Source: Savagea sp.
GTDB lineage: Bacteria; Bacillota; Bacilli; Bacillales_A; Planococcaceae
Direction of reading: 5' to 3'
Length of the DNA: 22,674 nt
Assembly (NCBI GenBank): GCA_030152585.1
Contig: JASLJC010000132.1
Location: 1 to 22,674, forward strand
A program made the translations under genes and the position numbers. Below, in pieces: positions 14,560-21,794 of this stretch. Under the pieces are notes generated by a model, which made no database searches, was not told the DNA's origin, and was given only the letters and a program-made list of their open reading frames with translations. Every line of letters starts with the position of its first letter. Within the stretch, counting starts at the first letter, position 1.

Positions 14560-16044
14560 TTACTTAAATCTTTTTTTCGCTTCATCTAAAGCAATCAGCG
14601 CATCCGAATGCGGATATTTCGTATGACCGATAATTTGATAATCTTCATGACCTTTTCCTGCAAAAATTAAAATATCGTCTTCATTCGCTTCTTGTACTAA
14701 AGAACGGACTGCTTCTTCGCGATCTCCGATACAACGATACTCGTTATGGGTCATACCAACTTCTAATTCAGACAATATCGATGCGTACGGTTCATCGCGT
14801 GGATCATCTGTCGTTAAAATGACATAATCCGCAGCCGAAGCTTTTTCAGCCATAATTGGACGTTTTTTTCGATCACGATTGCCACCGGTCCCAATTAAAA
14901 ATAGCAAGCGCTGATTTTCTTTTTTATACGGTGTAATCGCTGCGATAGCTTGTTCAATAGCATCGGGTGTATGCGCATAATCGACATACATCGTCAACGG
15001 TAGTGACGTCTCAACTTTTTCCATACGACCTTTAATTGGAGCGATCGTTTGAAGCGTATCGACGATTGTTTCACTTTGATACCCTTTTGCGTATAAAGCA
15101 GCAGCAACTGCTAACGCATTCGCTACATTAAATGAACCGACAAGTTGTAAGGATGCATCATACGTTCCTTCAGGTGTATGTAACGTAAAAGCAGTTCCAT
15201 CAACGTGTAATTCGATATCCGTTGCATAAAAATCCGCAGATTGTTTCATACTATACGTATAAATCGTATGTGGCGTCATTTGAGCATACCTTACAGACCA
15301 TGGATCATCAGCATTTAAAATGACGTATTTTTCTTCTCGAACATCTTGACCGAGTCCAGCAAACAATAACCCTTTGGCATAACCGTAATGTTCCATCGTT
15401 TCGTGAAAGTCTAAATGATCTTGTGATAAATTCGTAAATATAGCAATATCAAACAACGTTCCTGAAAGACGTCCTTCAATCAAACCGTGCGAAGACACTT
15501 CAAGCGTCATCGTTTCTGTTTCTCGTTGTAATGCTTGATGCTGCATTGATTGCATCGTTAATACATCGGGTGTTGTATTTTCTGTTTCAAACCATTCCCC
15601 TTGAATGTTAAACCCAATCGTACCAATCGTAGCGGAACGTTCCCCGAGAGTGACGAGTGCATCGTGCATCATATTCGTCACCGTCGTTTTACCGTTCGTT
15701 CCTGTAACGCCGATCATCGTCATTTTATTCGATGGCATATGATAAAAAAGTGGCGCAAGTCGCTCAATTGCTACTTGTGTATTTTGAACATATATAATGC
15801 CTACATCACTCGGTACTTCTACTTTTTTAGAAGCTAAAATAACTGTCGCACCTTTTTCCACTGCTTGTAAAACGTAGTCATGTCCATCAACTGTAAACCC
15901 TTCGATACAAACAAATAAACTATTCGGTACGACTTTACGCGAATCAACAGCGATCGATTCAATTATTTTCGGCATCGGGCCGCAAAGGCGGTCGACATAT
16001 AATGCATGCAATAATAAATCCATTTCCATCCGTTTCGTATTCAT
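14560..16044 (-). CDS. murE: UDP-MurNAc-tripeptide synthetase (MurE)
   Basis: Cytoplasmic Mur ligase that adds the third amino acid (meso-DAP or L-Lys) to UDP-MurNAc-L-Ala-D-Glu in peptidoglycan synthesis. The 494 residues match the length I recall for S. aureus MurE. Motifs: ATP loop GVTGTNGKTT (112-121), TTPD (158-161), TNLSQDHLDFH (204-214), the carbamylated-Lys region YAKGLLF (Lys224), DYAHTPD (355-361), TGGNRDRKKRP and GKGHE (463-467). The third-residue recognition motif reads DDPR (413-416). DAP enzymes usually carry DNPR, and L-Lys enzymes often DNPA-like, so the substrate is open. The ATG has AAGGAG 8 nt upstream, and the peptidase stop TAA overlaps that site. It lies with prfC, not in a cell-wall gene cluster. 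Confidence 0.92.
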   Translation of the reverse strand: MNTKRMEMDLLLHALYVDRLCGPMPKIIESIAVDSRKVVPNSLFVCIEGFTVDGHDYVLQAVEKGATVILASKKVEVPSDVGIIYVQNTQVAIERLAPLFYHMPSNKMTMIGVTGTNGKTTVTNMMHDALVTLGERSATIGTIGFNIQGEWFETENTTPDVLTMQSMQHQALQRETETMTLEVSSHGLIEGRLSGTLFDIAIFTNLSQDHLDFHETMEHYGYAKGLLFAGLGQDVREEKYVILNADDPWSVRYAQMTPHTIYTYSMKQSADFYATDIELHVDGTAFTLHTPEGTYDASLQLVGSFNVANALAVAAALYAKGYQSETIVDTLQTIAPIKGRMEKVETSLPLTMYVDYAHTPDAIEQAIAAITPYKKENQRLLFLIGTGGNRDRKKRPIMAEKASAADYVILTTDDPRDEPYASILSELEVGMTHNEYRCIGDREEAVRSLVQEANEDDILIFAGKGHEDYQIIGHTKYPHSDALIALDEAKKRFK

Positions 16045-16056
16045 GCAACATTCTCC

Positions 16057-17100
16057 TTACAACATTTGTGATTGGACATACGTGACGAGCAACGTATACG
16101 TCGCTTTTAAAGAATCGACATGTGTACGTTCTAATGCATGCGACGATTCGATTCCCGGACCAAACAATGCATGGCGTACATCATAGCCTGCACGAATGGC
16201 AGCAGATGCGTCCGAACCGTAATACGGATAAATATCTATTCGATGCGGAATGTTTTCACGTTGGCAAAGTGTCGTTAAATGACGTGTTAATCCGTAGTGA
16301 TAAGGGCCGCTAGAGTCTTTGGCACAAACAGAGACGGTATATTCATCCGACATTTGTCCATCGCCAAGTGCGCCCATATCAACTGCAATATATTCAACCG
16401 TTTGAGCTGGAATATTAGAGTTACCACCGAATCCAATTTCTTCATTGTTCGAAATGTAAAAATGGGTCGTATACGGTAAAGTTATATTTTGTTCTGTCAA
16501 CTGTTTCACAAGTGCTAATAACAATGCCGTACTTGCTTTATCATCTAAATGTCGTGATTTTACAAATCCACTCGGTGTAACTTCAAAACGTGGATCAAAT
16601 GAAACGAAATCTCCTACTTCAATGCCGAGAGCACGTGTTTCTTCTGCCGTCGTTACTTTTTCATCTAAACGGACTTCGATATTTTGTTCATTTCGTGGAG
16701 CTGTACCTGCATCTTGGTAAACGTGAACCGACGTTTGATGCATTAAAATTGTTCCGGTTACAGTTCCTTTATCATACGTATGAACGGTACAATATTCGCC
16801 TTCTACTGCATTCCAACGAAAACCGCCGACCATCGTTAACTTTAAACGTCCGTCGCTTTTAATTTCTTTAACCATCGCACCTAGCGTATCCACATGAGCG
16901 GTTAAAAGACGATGTTTCGTATCGTCTTGCCCTTTTAATGTCGCGATAACTGCACCTTTATTCGTTCGTGTCGTCTTCACACCAAATGATTCAAATGTTT
17001 GTTCAATATGGTGCATCACTTGTTCTGTATAGCCTGATGGGCTCGGAATATTTACGAGTGTTTGTAACGTTTGTAATGTCCAATCTTGATCGAATTGCAT
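16057..17100 (-). CDS. M42-family metallopeptidase (glutamyl/deblocking aminopeptidase type)
   Basis: A 347-residue cytoplasmic aminopeptidase of family M42, which form large tetrahedral complexes trimming short peptides. Visible co-catalytic residues: AHVDT (His69, Asp71), RHLDDKAS (Asp186/187), NNEEIG (Glu220/221), VDMG (Asp241) and SSHALERTH (His321/327). That is a full set for two metal ions. AAGGAG lies about 9 nt before the ATG at 17100. It precedes murE by 12 nt and prfC after that; these three are probably one transcript. Substrate preference cannot be read from sequence. No pathway link to MurE is known to me. Confidence 0.92.
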   Translation of the reverse strand: MQFDQDWTLQTLQTLVNIPSPSGYTEQVMHHIEQTFESFGVKTTRTNKGAVIATLKGQDDTKHRLLTAHVDTLGAMVKEIKSDGRLKLTMVGGFRWNAVEGEYCTVHTYDKGTVTGTILMHQTSVHVYQDAGTAPRNEQNIEVRLDEKVTTAEETRALGIEVGDFVSFDPRFEVTPSGFVKSRHLDDKASTALLLALVKQLTEQNITLPYTTHFYISNNEEIGFGGNSNIPAQTVEYIAVDMGALGDGQMSDEYTVSVCAKDSSGPYHYGLTRHLTTLCQRENIPHRIDIYPYYGSDASAAIRAGYDVRHALFGPGIESSHALERTHVDSLKATYTLLVTYVQSQML

Positions 17101-17157
17101 ATTGTCAAAACTCCTTCATCTCTATAATGTCACTTCTATTTAGTATACGCTTTTTTA

Positions 17158-18537
17158 TCATTTTAAAAAAGTGCGAAGCAACGTTTCTTTTCCAGCATAC
17201 GGTGGATAAGCGAAATTCGAGTATACTTTTGTACTTTTTTGCATGATCGCTTTCTCATGAGTAAATGCATCAAATGTCGCTTTTCCATGATACGTTCCGA
17301 CTCCTGAAGTACCTACTCCTCCAAACGGTAAATGTAAATTGCCGACGTGCGTTAGCGTATCGTTAATGCAACCTCCACCGAAACGCATCATCGTCATCAC
17401 ATAATTTGCTATGTCTTGTCGCTCTGTAAAGACGTAAGCTGCGAGTGGCCGCGAATGACGATCGACATAGTCAACAACTTCTCGTATGTCATCGTACGGA
17501 AGAATCGGAAGAATTGGGCCGAACAATTCATCTTCCATCAAAGGATTATTTGTATCGTCTAATACGACGATTGTCGGAGCAATATAACGTTGTGCGCGAT
17601 CACGTTCTCCACCAAAAACAATAGAAGATTCGGTCTGTTGAAGTAAATCATCTAATCGGTCCCAATGATGCTCATGAATGATTCGGCCATAATCTTCACT
17701 TTTTGAAGGATCTTCCCCGTAAAAACGTTGAACGACTGACTTCAATAATGAAAGAAAAGATGACAGAACCGATGAATGGACGAACGCATAATCCGGTGCA
17801 ACACATGTTTGACCTGCATTCGTCCATTTTCCCCAAGCGATACGTTCGGCAGCTGTTTTTAATTTTGCCGTTTCATCGACGATGACCGGACTTTTGCCGC
17901 CTAACTCAAGCGTCAACGGGGTGAGACGTTCAGCAGCTGCTTTCATCGCAATTTTACCGACACGTACACTTCCAGTGAAAAATATTTTATCAAATGGGGC
18001 ATGAAAGAGCTCATTCGTCCATTCCGCTTCCCCTTGCATGATTCGTACGTATTGAAGTGGAAAAATCGTCGTTATGATTCGTTCAAGAACGTCTGCTGTT
18101 TCTTTTGCATATTCAGACGGTTTAATAATGGCACAATTCCCCCCAGCAATCGCACCGATTAGTGGCTCTAAGACGAGTTGTACCGGATAATTAAACGGTC
18201 CGACAATACAAACAACCCCGTACGGATCACGCTGTGTCCAACTTTCCGCTTTTTGGAAATAAATAGGCGTCGACACTTTTTGTCGTTGCATCCATCGTTC
18301 TACATGCTGATTTGCATAATCGATACTTACATAAAATGGACCTAGCTCGGTCATGTATGCTTCTGTACGACTTTTCCCTAAATCGTTCTGCAACGCTTGA
18401 AGCAATGATTCTTCATGTTGTTGTACGGCACGTTTTAACATTTGTAACATTTGGCGACGAAATGCTAATGAGCGTGTCATTCCTCTTTCAAAATAATGGC
18501 GTTGTTCTTCTATCGCTCGTTGTAATGTTTTATTCAA
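17158..18537 (-). CDS. Aldehyde dehydrogenase, YwdH-like (class 3 type)
   Basis: NAD(P)-dependent oxidation of an aldehyde to an acid; the substrate is unknown. The 459-residue length fits the fatty-aldehyde/class 3 group (B. subtilis YwdH). Active-site residues are present: Asn115 (PFNYP), FTGS (187-190) for cofactor, Glu211 (LELGGK) and the nucleophile Cys245 (NAGQTC). Start: a TTG at 18537, preceded by an AAGGGGAAGG region, that overlaps the end of ypsA by 8 nt. A longer frame opens at another TTG (18582) but lacks a good site, and residues before the chosen start do not look like the family. No terminator follows before the peptidase gene 57 nt downstream, so read-through is possible. Confidence 0.9.
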   Translation of the reverse strand: MNKTLQRAIEEQRHYFERGMTRSLAFRRQMLQMLKRAVQQHEESLLQALQNDLGKSRTEAYMTELGPFYVSIDYANQHVERWMQRQKVSTPIYFQKAESWTQRDPYGVVCIVGPFNYPVQLVLEPLIGAIAGGNCAIIKPSEYAKETADVLERIITTIFPLQYVRIMQGEAEWTNELFHAPFDKIFFTGSVRVGKIAMKAAAERLTPLTLELGGKSPVIVDETAKLKTAAERIAWGKWTNAGQTCVAPDYAFVHSSVLSSFLSLLKSVVQRFYGEDPSKSEDYGRIIHEHHWDRLDDLLQQTESSIVFGGERDRAQRYIAPTIVVLDDTNNPLMEDELFGPILPILPYDDIREVVDYVDRHSRPLAAYVFTERQDIANYVMTMMRFGGGCINDTLTHVGNLHLPFGGVGTSGVGTYHGKATFDAFTHEKAIMQKSTKVYSNFAYPPYAGKETLLRTFLK

Positions 18538-19102
18538 AATAACCTTCCCCTTCCCATCGTTCACGTTCAATTTCCTCTGCAATCCACTGTAAATCTAATG
18601 CTGTAATCGTCAATATTTCATACGATGTACGTTCACTATATTTCACTGCTGAACGTTTCATAAACTTCGGAGAACCTTCATTATCTTCATCATAGAGAAA
18701 TAAGATGCCGTCGGAGTTTTCAAATAAAAATTGATTACGTGCTTGAAATTGCCACGGTCCTTCATATGGCCGTTTCGTTAAAGCAGTCGAAAAGTCTGCT
18801 GCTGCTATCATTTGGTCGTATTTTGCTTGATTTGCTTCATTCCAATTTTCAGCTTGCCCTTCAAATGGTGGCAATACAGCGTATTTTAATGGATATTTCT
18901 TCTTCAACTCTTGAACGACTTCCGTTGCCCACATTTCAACTCCTAGTTGTCCGCTGACGATGACCCACTCTAATCCATCTTCAGCAAGTGAAACAAACAT
19001 ATCCCGGAGCGCCCGTTGAATAACGGGTACCCCAGGATGATCGTCTGAAAATATACCGAGTTCAAAAGGTTTGTACCCGGTGACAACGAGACGATGGATC
19101 AA
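18530..19102 (-). CDS. ypsA: YpsA family protein (DUF1273, SLOG superfamily)
   Basis: A 190-residue protein matching B. subtilis YpsA, a member of the SLOG nucleotide-binding superfamily linked to cell division and stress; biochemical activity is unsettled. The N terminus VTGYKPFELGIF and the SGQLGVEMWATEV motif (about residues 50-62) are diagnostic, as are TKRPYEGPWQF and the conserved Glu/Asp near the C terminus (YDEDNEGSPKFM). It starts with TTG at 19102, whose TGA overlaps the stop of the upstream acyl-CoA dehydrogenase-like gene (TTGA). No strong Shine-Dalgarno is seen, so translation probably depends on coupling. Its own stop lies inside the next gene. The sandwiching between two redox enzymes is unusual, since ypsA usually lies near gpsB. 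Confidence 0.93.
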   Translation of the reverse strand: MIHRLVVTGYKPFELGIFSDDHPGVPVIQRALRDMFVSLAEDGLEWVIVSGQLGVEMWATEVVQELKKKYPLKYAVLPPFEGQAENWNEANQAKYDQMIAAADFSTALTKRPYEGPWQFQARNQFLFENSDGILFLYDEDNEGSPKFMKRSAVKYSERTSYEILTITALDLQWIAEEIERERWEGEGYFE

Positions 19103-20271
19103 CGATAATCGTCTACTTTATCATTTTTTTCGAGCGCTTTTGCAGCGAGCATTTGAATGACCATGTCATCCATCGGTGGGTTATGCAAACCTGCACGAAC
19201 GTCACGGTAGTAACGTTGCAATGGGCTCTTCATTTGTAAACTACTTCCGCCTACAAGACGCATCGCACGGTCAACGATATCGACCGCTAAATTTGTAACG
19301 ATATGTTTCGCAGCAGCCAGTTCTGTCGTAATACTGTCGCGGCGATCATCATCACACATAGCAGCTACGTTGTATAACGTGTTGCGGGCACTTTGTAAAC
19401 GCCATTCCATTTGACCGATATGTTCGCGAACGTTTGGTAGTTCGCTAATCGTTGTGTCGATACTATTCGGCTTATGATGTAATGAAAAGTTCACTGCATA
19501 ATCACGTGCAGCACGTGCAATTCCGAGATAGCAAGCAGGTGTATGTAACGCCCACGGATTGACGACACCTTTTCGTTCTGGAGGAGTCGGCTCCACGAGT
19601 GCGATATCCTCGACATATACATCTTCTAGTACGAGGTCATGGCTCTCCGAAGCACGCATTCCAACGACATCCCACGTCTCATCAATTGAAAGACCTTCTG
19701 CATGGCGTGGTACTAAAAATGTACCGATTGCATTATTTTCTTCTACCCATGCTGAAACGAGGAAATGCGTAAGAGCAGGAGACATCGTTGTGAAAATTTT
19801 ACGGCCGTTTAAAACCCATCCGTTTTCTGAACGAACAGCATTCGTACCTGGACGTCCACCACGTGCGGGGCTTCCTGTACGCGCTTCACTCATCGCGCGA
19901 TTCACAAGAGCGCCTTCTTTTAATAACTTCGCAAATGACGTAAGCTGTTCTTCCGTCCAAAGGCGCGTCGTATAAATTTCTCCTACGACTGCTTGATGCC
20001 ACCCTATTGCGAGTGCTGTTGCACCATCCATCGAACCGATCATTTCTTGGAATAAAGCATGGTCGGTTGCTGAAATGCCACCTCCGCCGTATTCTTTCGG
20101 TAACGTTAATGTCGTATACCCTAATTCGACGAGTGTTTGCACATTACGATGAGGAAATGATGAATGACGGTCATTGTAATCCGCATGTTCAGCGAAATTC
20201 TCTCGCTCTCCTTGTAATCGCTCTAACCATTGTCGTTGAAAATCTGTTGTTGTAAACTGTTTTAGACTCAT
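19099..20271 (-). CDS. Acyl-CoA dehydrogenase-like flavoprotein (YdbM type)
   Basis: A 390-residue FAD protein of the acyl-CoA dehydrogenase superfamily, nearest in look to B. subtilis YdbM and DszC/monooxygenase-like members. Middle motifs are clear: MSEARTGSPARGG (flavin/substrate region), GWVLNGRKIFTTMSPALTHF, then VVGMRASESHDLVLEDVYV. The C-terminal half holds the helical bundle with LQSARNTLY and GGSSLQMKSPLQRYYRDVRAGLHNPPMDD, typical of the family end. I do not see the catalytic Glu of classical fatty acyl-CoA dehydrogenases at an obvious place, so a monooxygenase-like or other role is possible. The frame opens at 20382, but the ATG at 20271 has GAAAGGAGTGG upstream. It is the first gene of a three-gene overlapping set. 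Confidence 0.88.
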   Translation of the reverse strand: MSLKQFTTTDFQRQWLERLQGERENFAEHADYNDRHSSFPHRNVQTLVELGYTTLTLPKEYGGGGISATDHALFQEMIGSMDGATALAIGWHQAVVGEIYTTRLWTEEQLTSFAKLLKEGALVNRAMSEARTGSPARGGRPGTNAVRSENGWVLNGRKIFTTMSPALTHFLVSAWVEENNAIGTFLVPRHAEGLSIDETWDVVGMRASESHDLVLEDVYVEDIALVEPTPPERKGVVNPWALHTPACYLGIARAARDYAVNFSLHHKPNSIDTTISELPNVREHIGQMEWRLQSARNTLYNVAAMCDDDRRDSITTELAAAKHIVTNLAVDIVDRAMRLVGGSSLQMKSPLQRYYRDVRAGLHNPPMDDMVIQMLAAKALEKNDKVDDYR

Positions 20272-20293
20272 GTAGTCCACTCCTTTCTCAACT

Positions 20294-20299
20294 ATTGTA
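20294..20299 (-). promoter_or_regulatory. Possible -10 box of the flavoprotein-ypsA-ALDH cluster
   Basis: Minus-strand TACAAT (20299-20294) lies about 22 nt before the ATG at 20271. The -35 (TTTCAT at 17 bp) is poor. Weak call; the upstream 100 bases are AT-rich and offer other choices. Confidence 0.35.
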
Positions 20300-20416
20300 T
20301 GCATAAACAGTATGAAATGAAAACCTTTTCTTTCTGTTTCAGGCATTTTTTTGCTCTTTCGACTGTCACATTTTCTTAACATTTACGATTCCTTTTTATT
20401 TTTATCATTTTTTCAC

Positions 20417-20445
20417 TTTACTTTTATTTTATCTTATGTTATATT
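20417..20445 (+). promoter_or_regulatory. Promoter of tRNA-Val
   Basis: TTTACT (20417-20422), exact 17-bp spacer, TATATT (20440-20445). Transcription would begin near 20452, just before the tRNA at 20465. The preceding stretch 20300-20416 is AT-rich without other clear content. Confidence 0.75.
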
Positions 20446-20464
20446 TTTATATGTGTTCAAAAGA

Positions 20465-20537
20465 GATCCCGTAGCTCAGCTGGGAGAGCGCTACCTTGAC
20501 AGGGTAGAGGTCGCTGGTTCAAGCCCAGTCGGGATCA
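20465..20537 (+). tRNA. tRNA-Val (anticodon GAC)
   Basis: A 73-nt cloverleaf can be drawn: acceptor GATCCCG (20465-20471) with CGGGATC (20530-20536), D arm around GCTCAGCTGGGAGAGC, anticodon arm CTACC-TTGACAG-GGTAG giving anticodon GAC, T arm GCTGG-TTCAAGC-CCAGT with one G-U pair, and discriminator A. The 3' CCA is not encoded (the next bases are TAA), so it must be added after transcription. It is a single tRNA with its own promoter and terminator. Confidence 0.97.
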
Positions 20538-20541
20538 TAAT

Positions 20542-20580
20542 AAAAACCTTGAATGTTGATATCAACATTCAAGGTTTTTT
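20542..20580 (+). terminator. Terminator after tRNA-Val (38-bp perfect palindrome)
   Basis: AAAAACCTTGAATGTTGAT (20542-20560) is followed directly by its exact reverse complement (20561-20579). The hairpin is followed by a short T run, 4 nt after the tRNA. Perfect symmetry means it should work in both directions. Confidence 0.88.
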
Positions 20581-20745
20581 CTTGTCATTTTTTAGTTCTA
20601 TAATATTTGTTGGGGTTTCTACACAATGCCTTCGGATTTGTGTGCATAAAAAACGGTTCTTTTTCAAATTATGTTAAGTGCTGCGATGTCGATGACTTAA
20701 AAATATAAACATACGACGGTTCGATTAGTAGTTTAATATGTATAG

Positions 20746-21030
20746 TTAAGATGATGATTTCCGTTGAATGTGCAACAAATCTTCCCATATTTGTGTTGCA
20801 ACAGGCAAACATTGATACATTTCATACACCGGATAATTTAACCGTTTATTTAACGTATCACATAACAACTGCGCGAGTTCTTCTGAACACCGAATGGAGT
20901 CGAGGCTATCGAGAATATCTTTCACTTCTTGCTTATATTTCGTTTGTGGCTTTCCAATCTCTACTAAGCTTTCGGGGTCCCATCGATTTAAGTGTTCGTG
21001 CATTATTCGTTCGATTTGTTTTTCTTCCAT
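20746..21030 (-). CDS. Small protein, DUF1871-like
   Basis: A 94-residue, probably all-helical soluble protein. The pattern RIMHEHLNRWDPESL followed by EVKDILDSLDSI and a C-terminal amphipathic helix resembles the DUF1871 family (B. subtilis YugE), but this is from memory of the pattern and is only moderately sure. No catalytic motif or membrane segment is seen. AAAGGAAAG lies 6 nt before the ATG at 21030. It stands alone: a tRNA on the plus strand precedes its end and a mobile-element remnant lies behind its start. The stretch 20581-20745 beyond its stop shows only an imperfect hairpin around 20616-20642. Confidence 0.65.
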   Translation of the reverse strand: MEEKQIERIMHEHLNRWDPESLVEIGKPQTKYKQEVKDILDSLDSIRCSEELAQLLCDTLNKRLNYPVYEMYQCLPVATQIWEDLLHIQRKSSS

Positions 21031-21061
21031 AGCTGCTTTCCTTTCTTATCTTTTTATAAGT

Positions 21062-21103
21062 GTGCTCACAGCCCCTACCCTAAAGGGTGGGGGCTGTGAG
21101 CAC
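21062..21103 (+). repeat. Long hairpin, likely IS200/IS605 left-end structure
   Basis: GTGCTCACAGCCCC (21062-21075) pairs with GGGGCTGTGAGCAC (21090-21103). The inner T-G wobble and ACCC/GGGT extend the stem to 19 positions around a TAAA tetraloop. It lies 65 bp before the tnpB remnant, where IS200/IS605 elements keep the subterminal hairpin read by their transposase. No T-run follows, so it is not an ordinary terminator. Confidence 0.75.
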
Positions 21104-21167
21104 TCGTTATCCTCATATTTTAATGTATTTTTACATACTTTTGTATATTAAAAGGAGGTGGAAATCA

Positions 21168-21360
21168 AAGCTAACTCATAAAGCATATAAATTTCGTATC
21201 TATTCTAATAAAAATCAAGAAGTATTAATGGCTAAAATGATTAGTTGTTCTCGTTTTGTTTTTAATCATTTTTTAGCAAAATGGAAGGATATATGAAGAA
21301 AAAGCTTGACGTATACTGCTTATTCTTCTCCATTAACACCATTCAAAAAAAAGAATTAGA
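21168..21360 (+). pseudogene. tnpB: Decayed N-terminal fragment of an IS200/IS605 TnpB gene
   Basis: Codons from 21168 read LTHKAYKFRIYSNKNQEVLM, then CSRFVFNHFLAKWKD, the typical TnpB (OrfB) N terminus with its helix-turn-helix. The ribosome site AAAGGAGGTG (21151-21160) is still present, but the codon at the expected start position is AAG, apparently a lost ATG. The frame has a TGA at 21294-21296; after it the reading resumes as KSLTYTAYSSPLTPFKK, still TnpB-like, and meets a TAG at 21357-21359 after an A8 run. Only about 65 of some 370-400 codons remain. The RuvC nuclease domain, right end and any guide RNA are missing, so it cannot be active. The rest of the interval up to 21420 shows nothing else. 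Confidence 0.85.
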
Positions 21361-21420
21361 GTCGTAGTTCAAAAAGCTTCATCATGATTTGATTATAACA
21401 AAAACAAAAGGAGTGACACA

Positions 21421-21744
21421 ATGATTTGCTTTTGTGACGAAGAAACGACAGCCGTTTATATTCAAGGCGACTTTGCAGACCCGCTTTGGTGTCAGCATTG
21501 CCATGCCAATTTAGAAATTTGTCAGATTGCTTCAATCGAACTCGCTCGACAATTCCATCATTGGAATGCACAATATGGCGAATGGATACAGTGGGAAAAT
21601 GAAGACGCACCTTACAATGCCGAACAAGTGAAAAAAGTAAACCGTTTCAACGAAGAAGGGAAACGGTTAACCGCATTGCTACAACTTGAAAAAGATGCTA
21701 CTTGTACGATTCGATATGAACCGGTTATCATCTCGTATACCTAG
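21421..21744 (+). CDS. Small cysteine-containing protein of unknown function
   Basis: I do not recognise this 107-residue protein. The N terminus has two cysteine pairs, Cys3-x-Cys5 and Cys24-x-x-Cys27 followed by His (CQHCH), that could bind zinc. The middle is rich in Trp, Gln, Asn and Glu (HHWNAQYGEWIQWENED) and likely helical. There is no signal peptide or membrane segment, so it is probably cytoplasmic. AAAAGGAG lies about 7 nt before the ATG, and the codon usage is like the neighbours, which argues for a real gene. It follows the tnpB remnant and is the last plus-strand gene before a shared terminator. Confidence 0.75.
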   Translation: MICFCDEETTAVYIQGDFADPLWCQHCHANLEICQIASIELARQFHHWNAQYGEWIQWENEDAPYNAEQVKKVNRFNEEGKRLTALLQLEKDATCTIRYEPVIISYT

Positions 21745-21745
21745 T

Positions 21746-21793
21746 AAAAAAACGCATGAAATCAAAAGTGAATTTTGATCCCATGCGTTTTTC
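21746..21793. terminator. Bidirectional terminator between convergent genes
   Basis: AAAAACGCATG (21748-21758) pairs with CATGCGTTTTT (21782-21792), with an inner stem ATCAAAA/TTTTGAT. Runs of T on both strands allow it to stop both the small plus-strand gene and the adhesin gene. Confidence 0.87.
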
Positions 21794-21794
21794 G

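Noticed and set aside
20351..20677. 108-residue plus-strand open frame
   Set aside because: It runs through the tRNA-Val and its terminator, and its protein is low-complexity Phe/Ser at the ends. It is a chance frame.
21087..21296. 69-residue plus-strand frame starting inside the left-end hairpin
   Set aside because: The ATG lies in the hairpin with no ribosome site, and only the TnpB-like part after 21168 is meaningful. Treated as a pseudogene.
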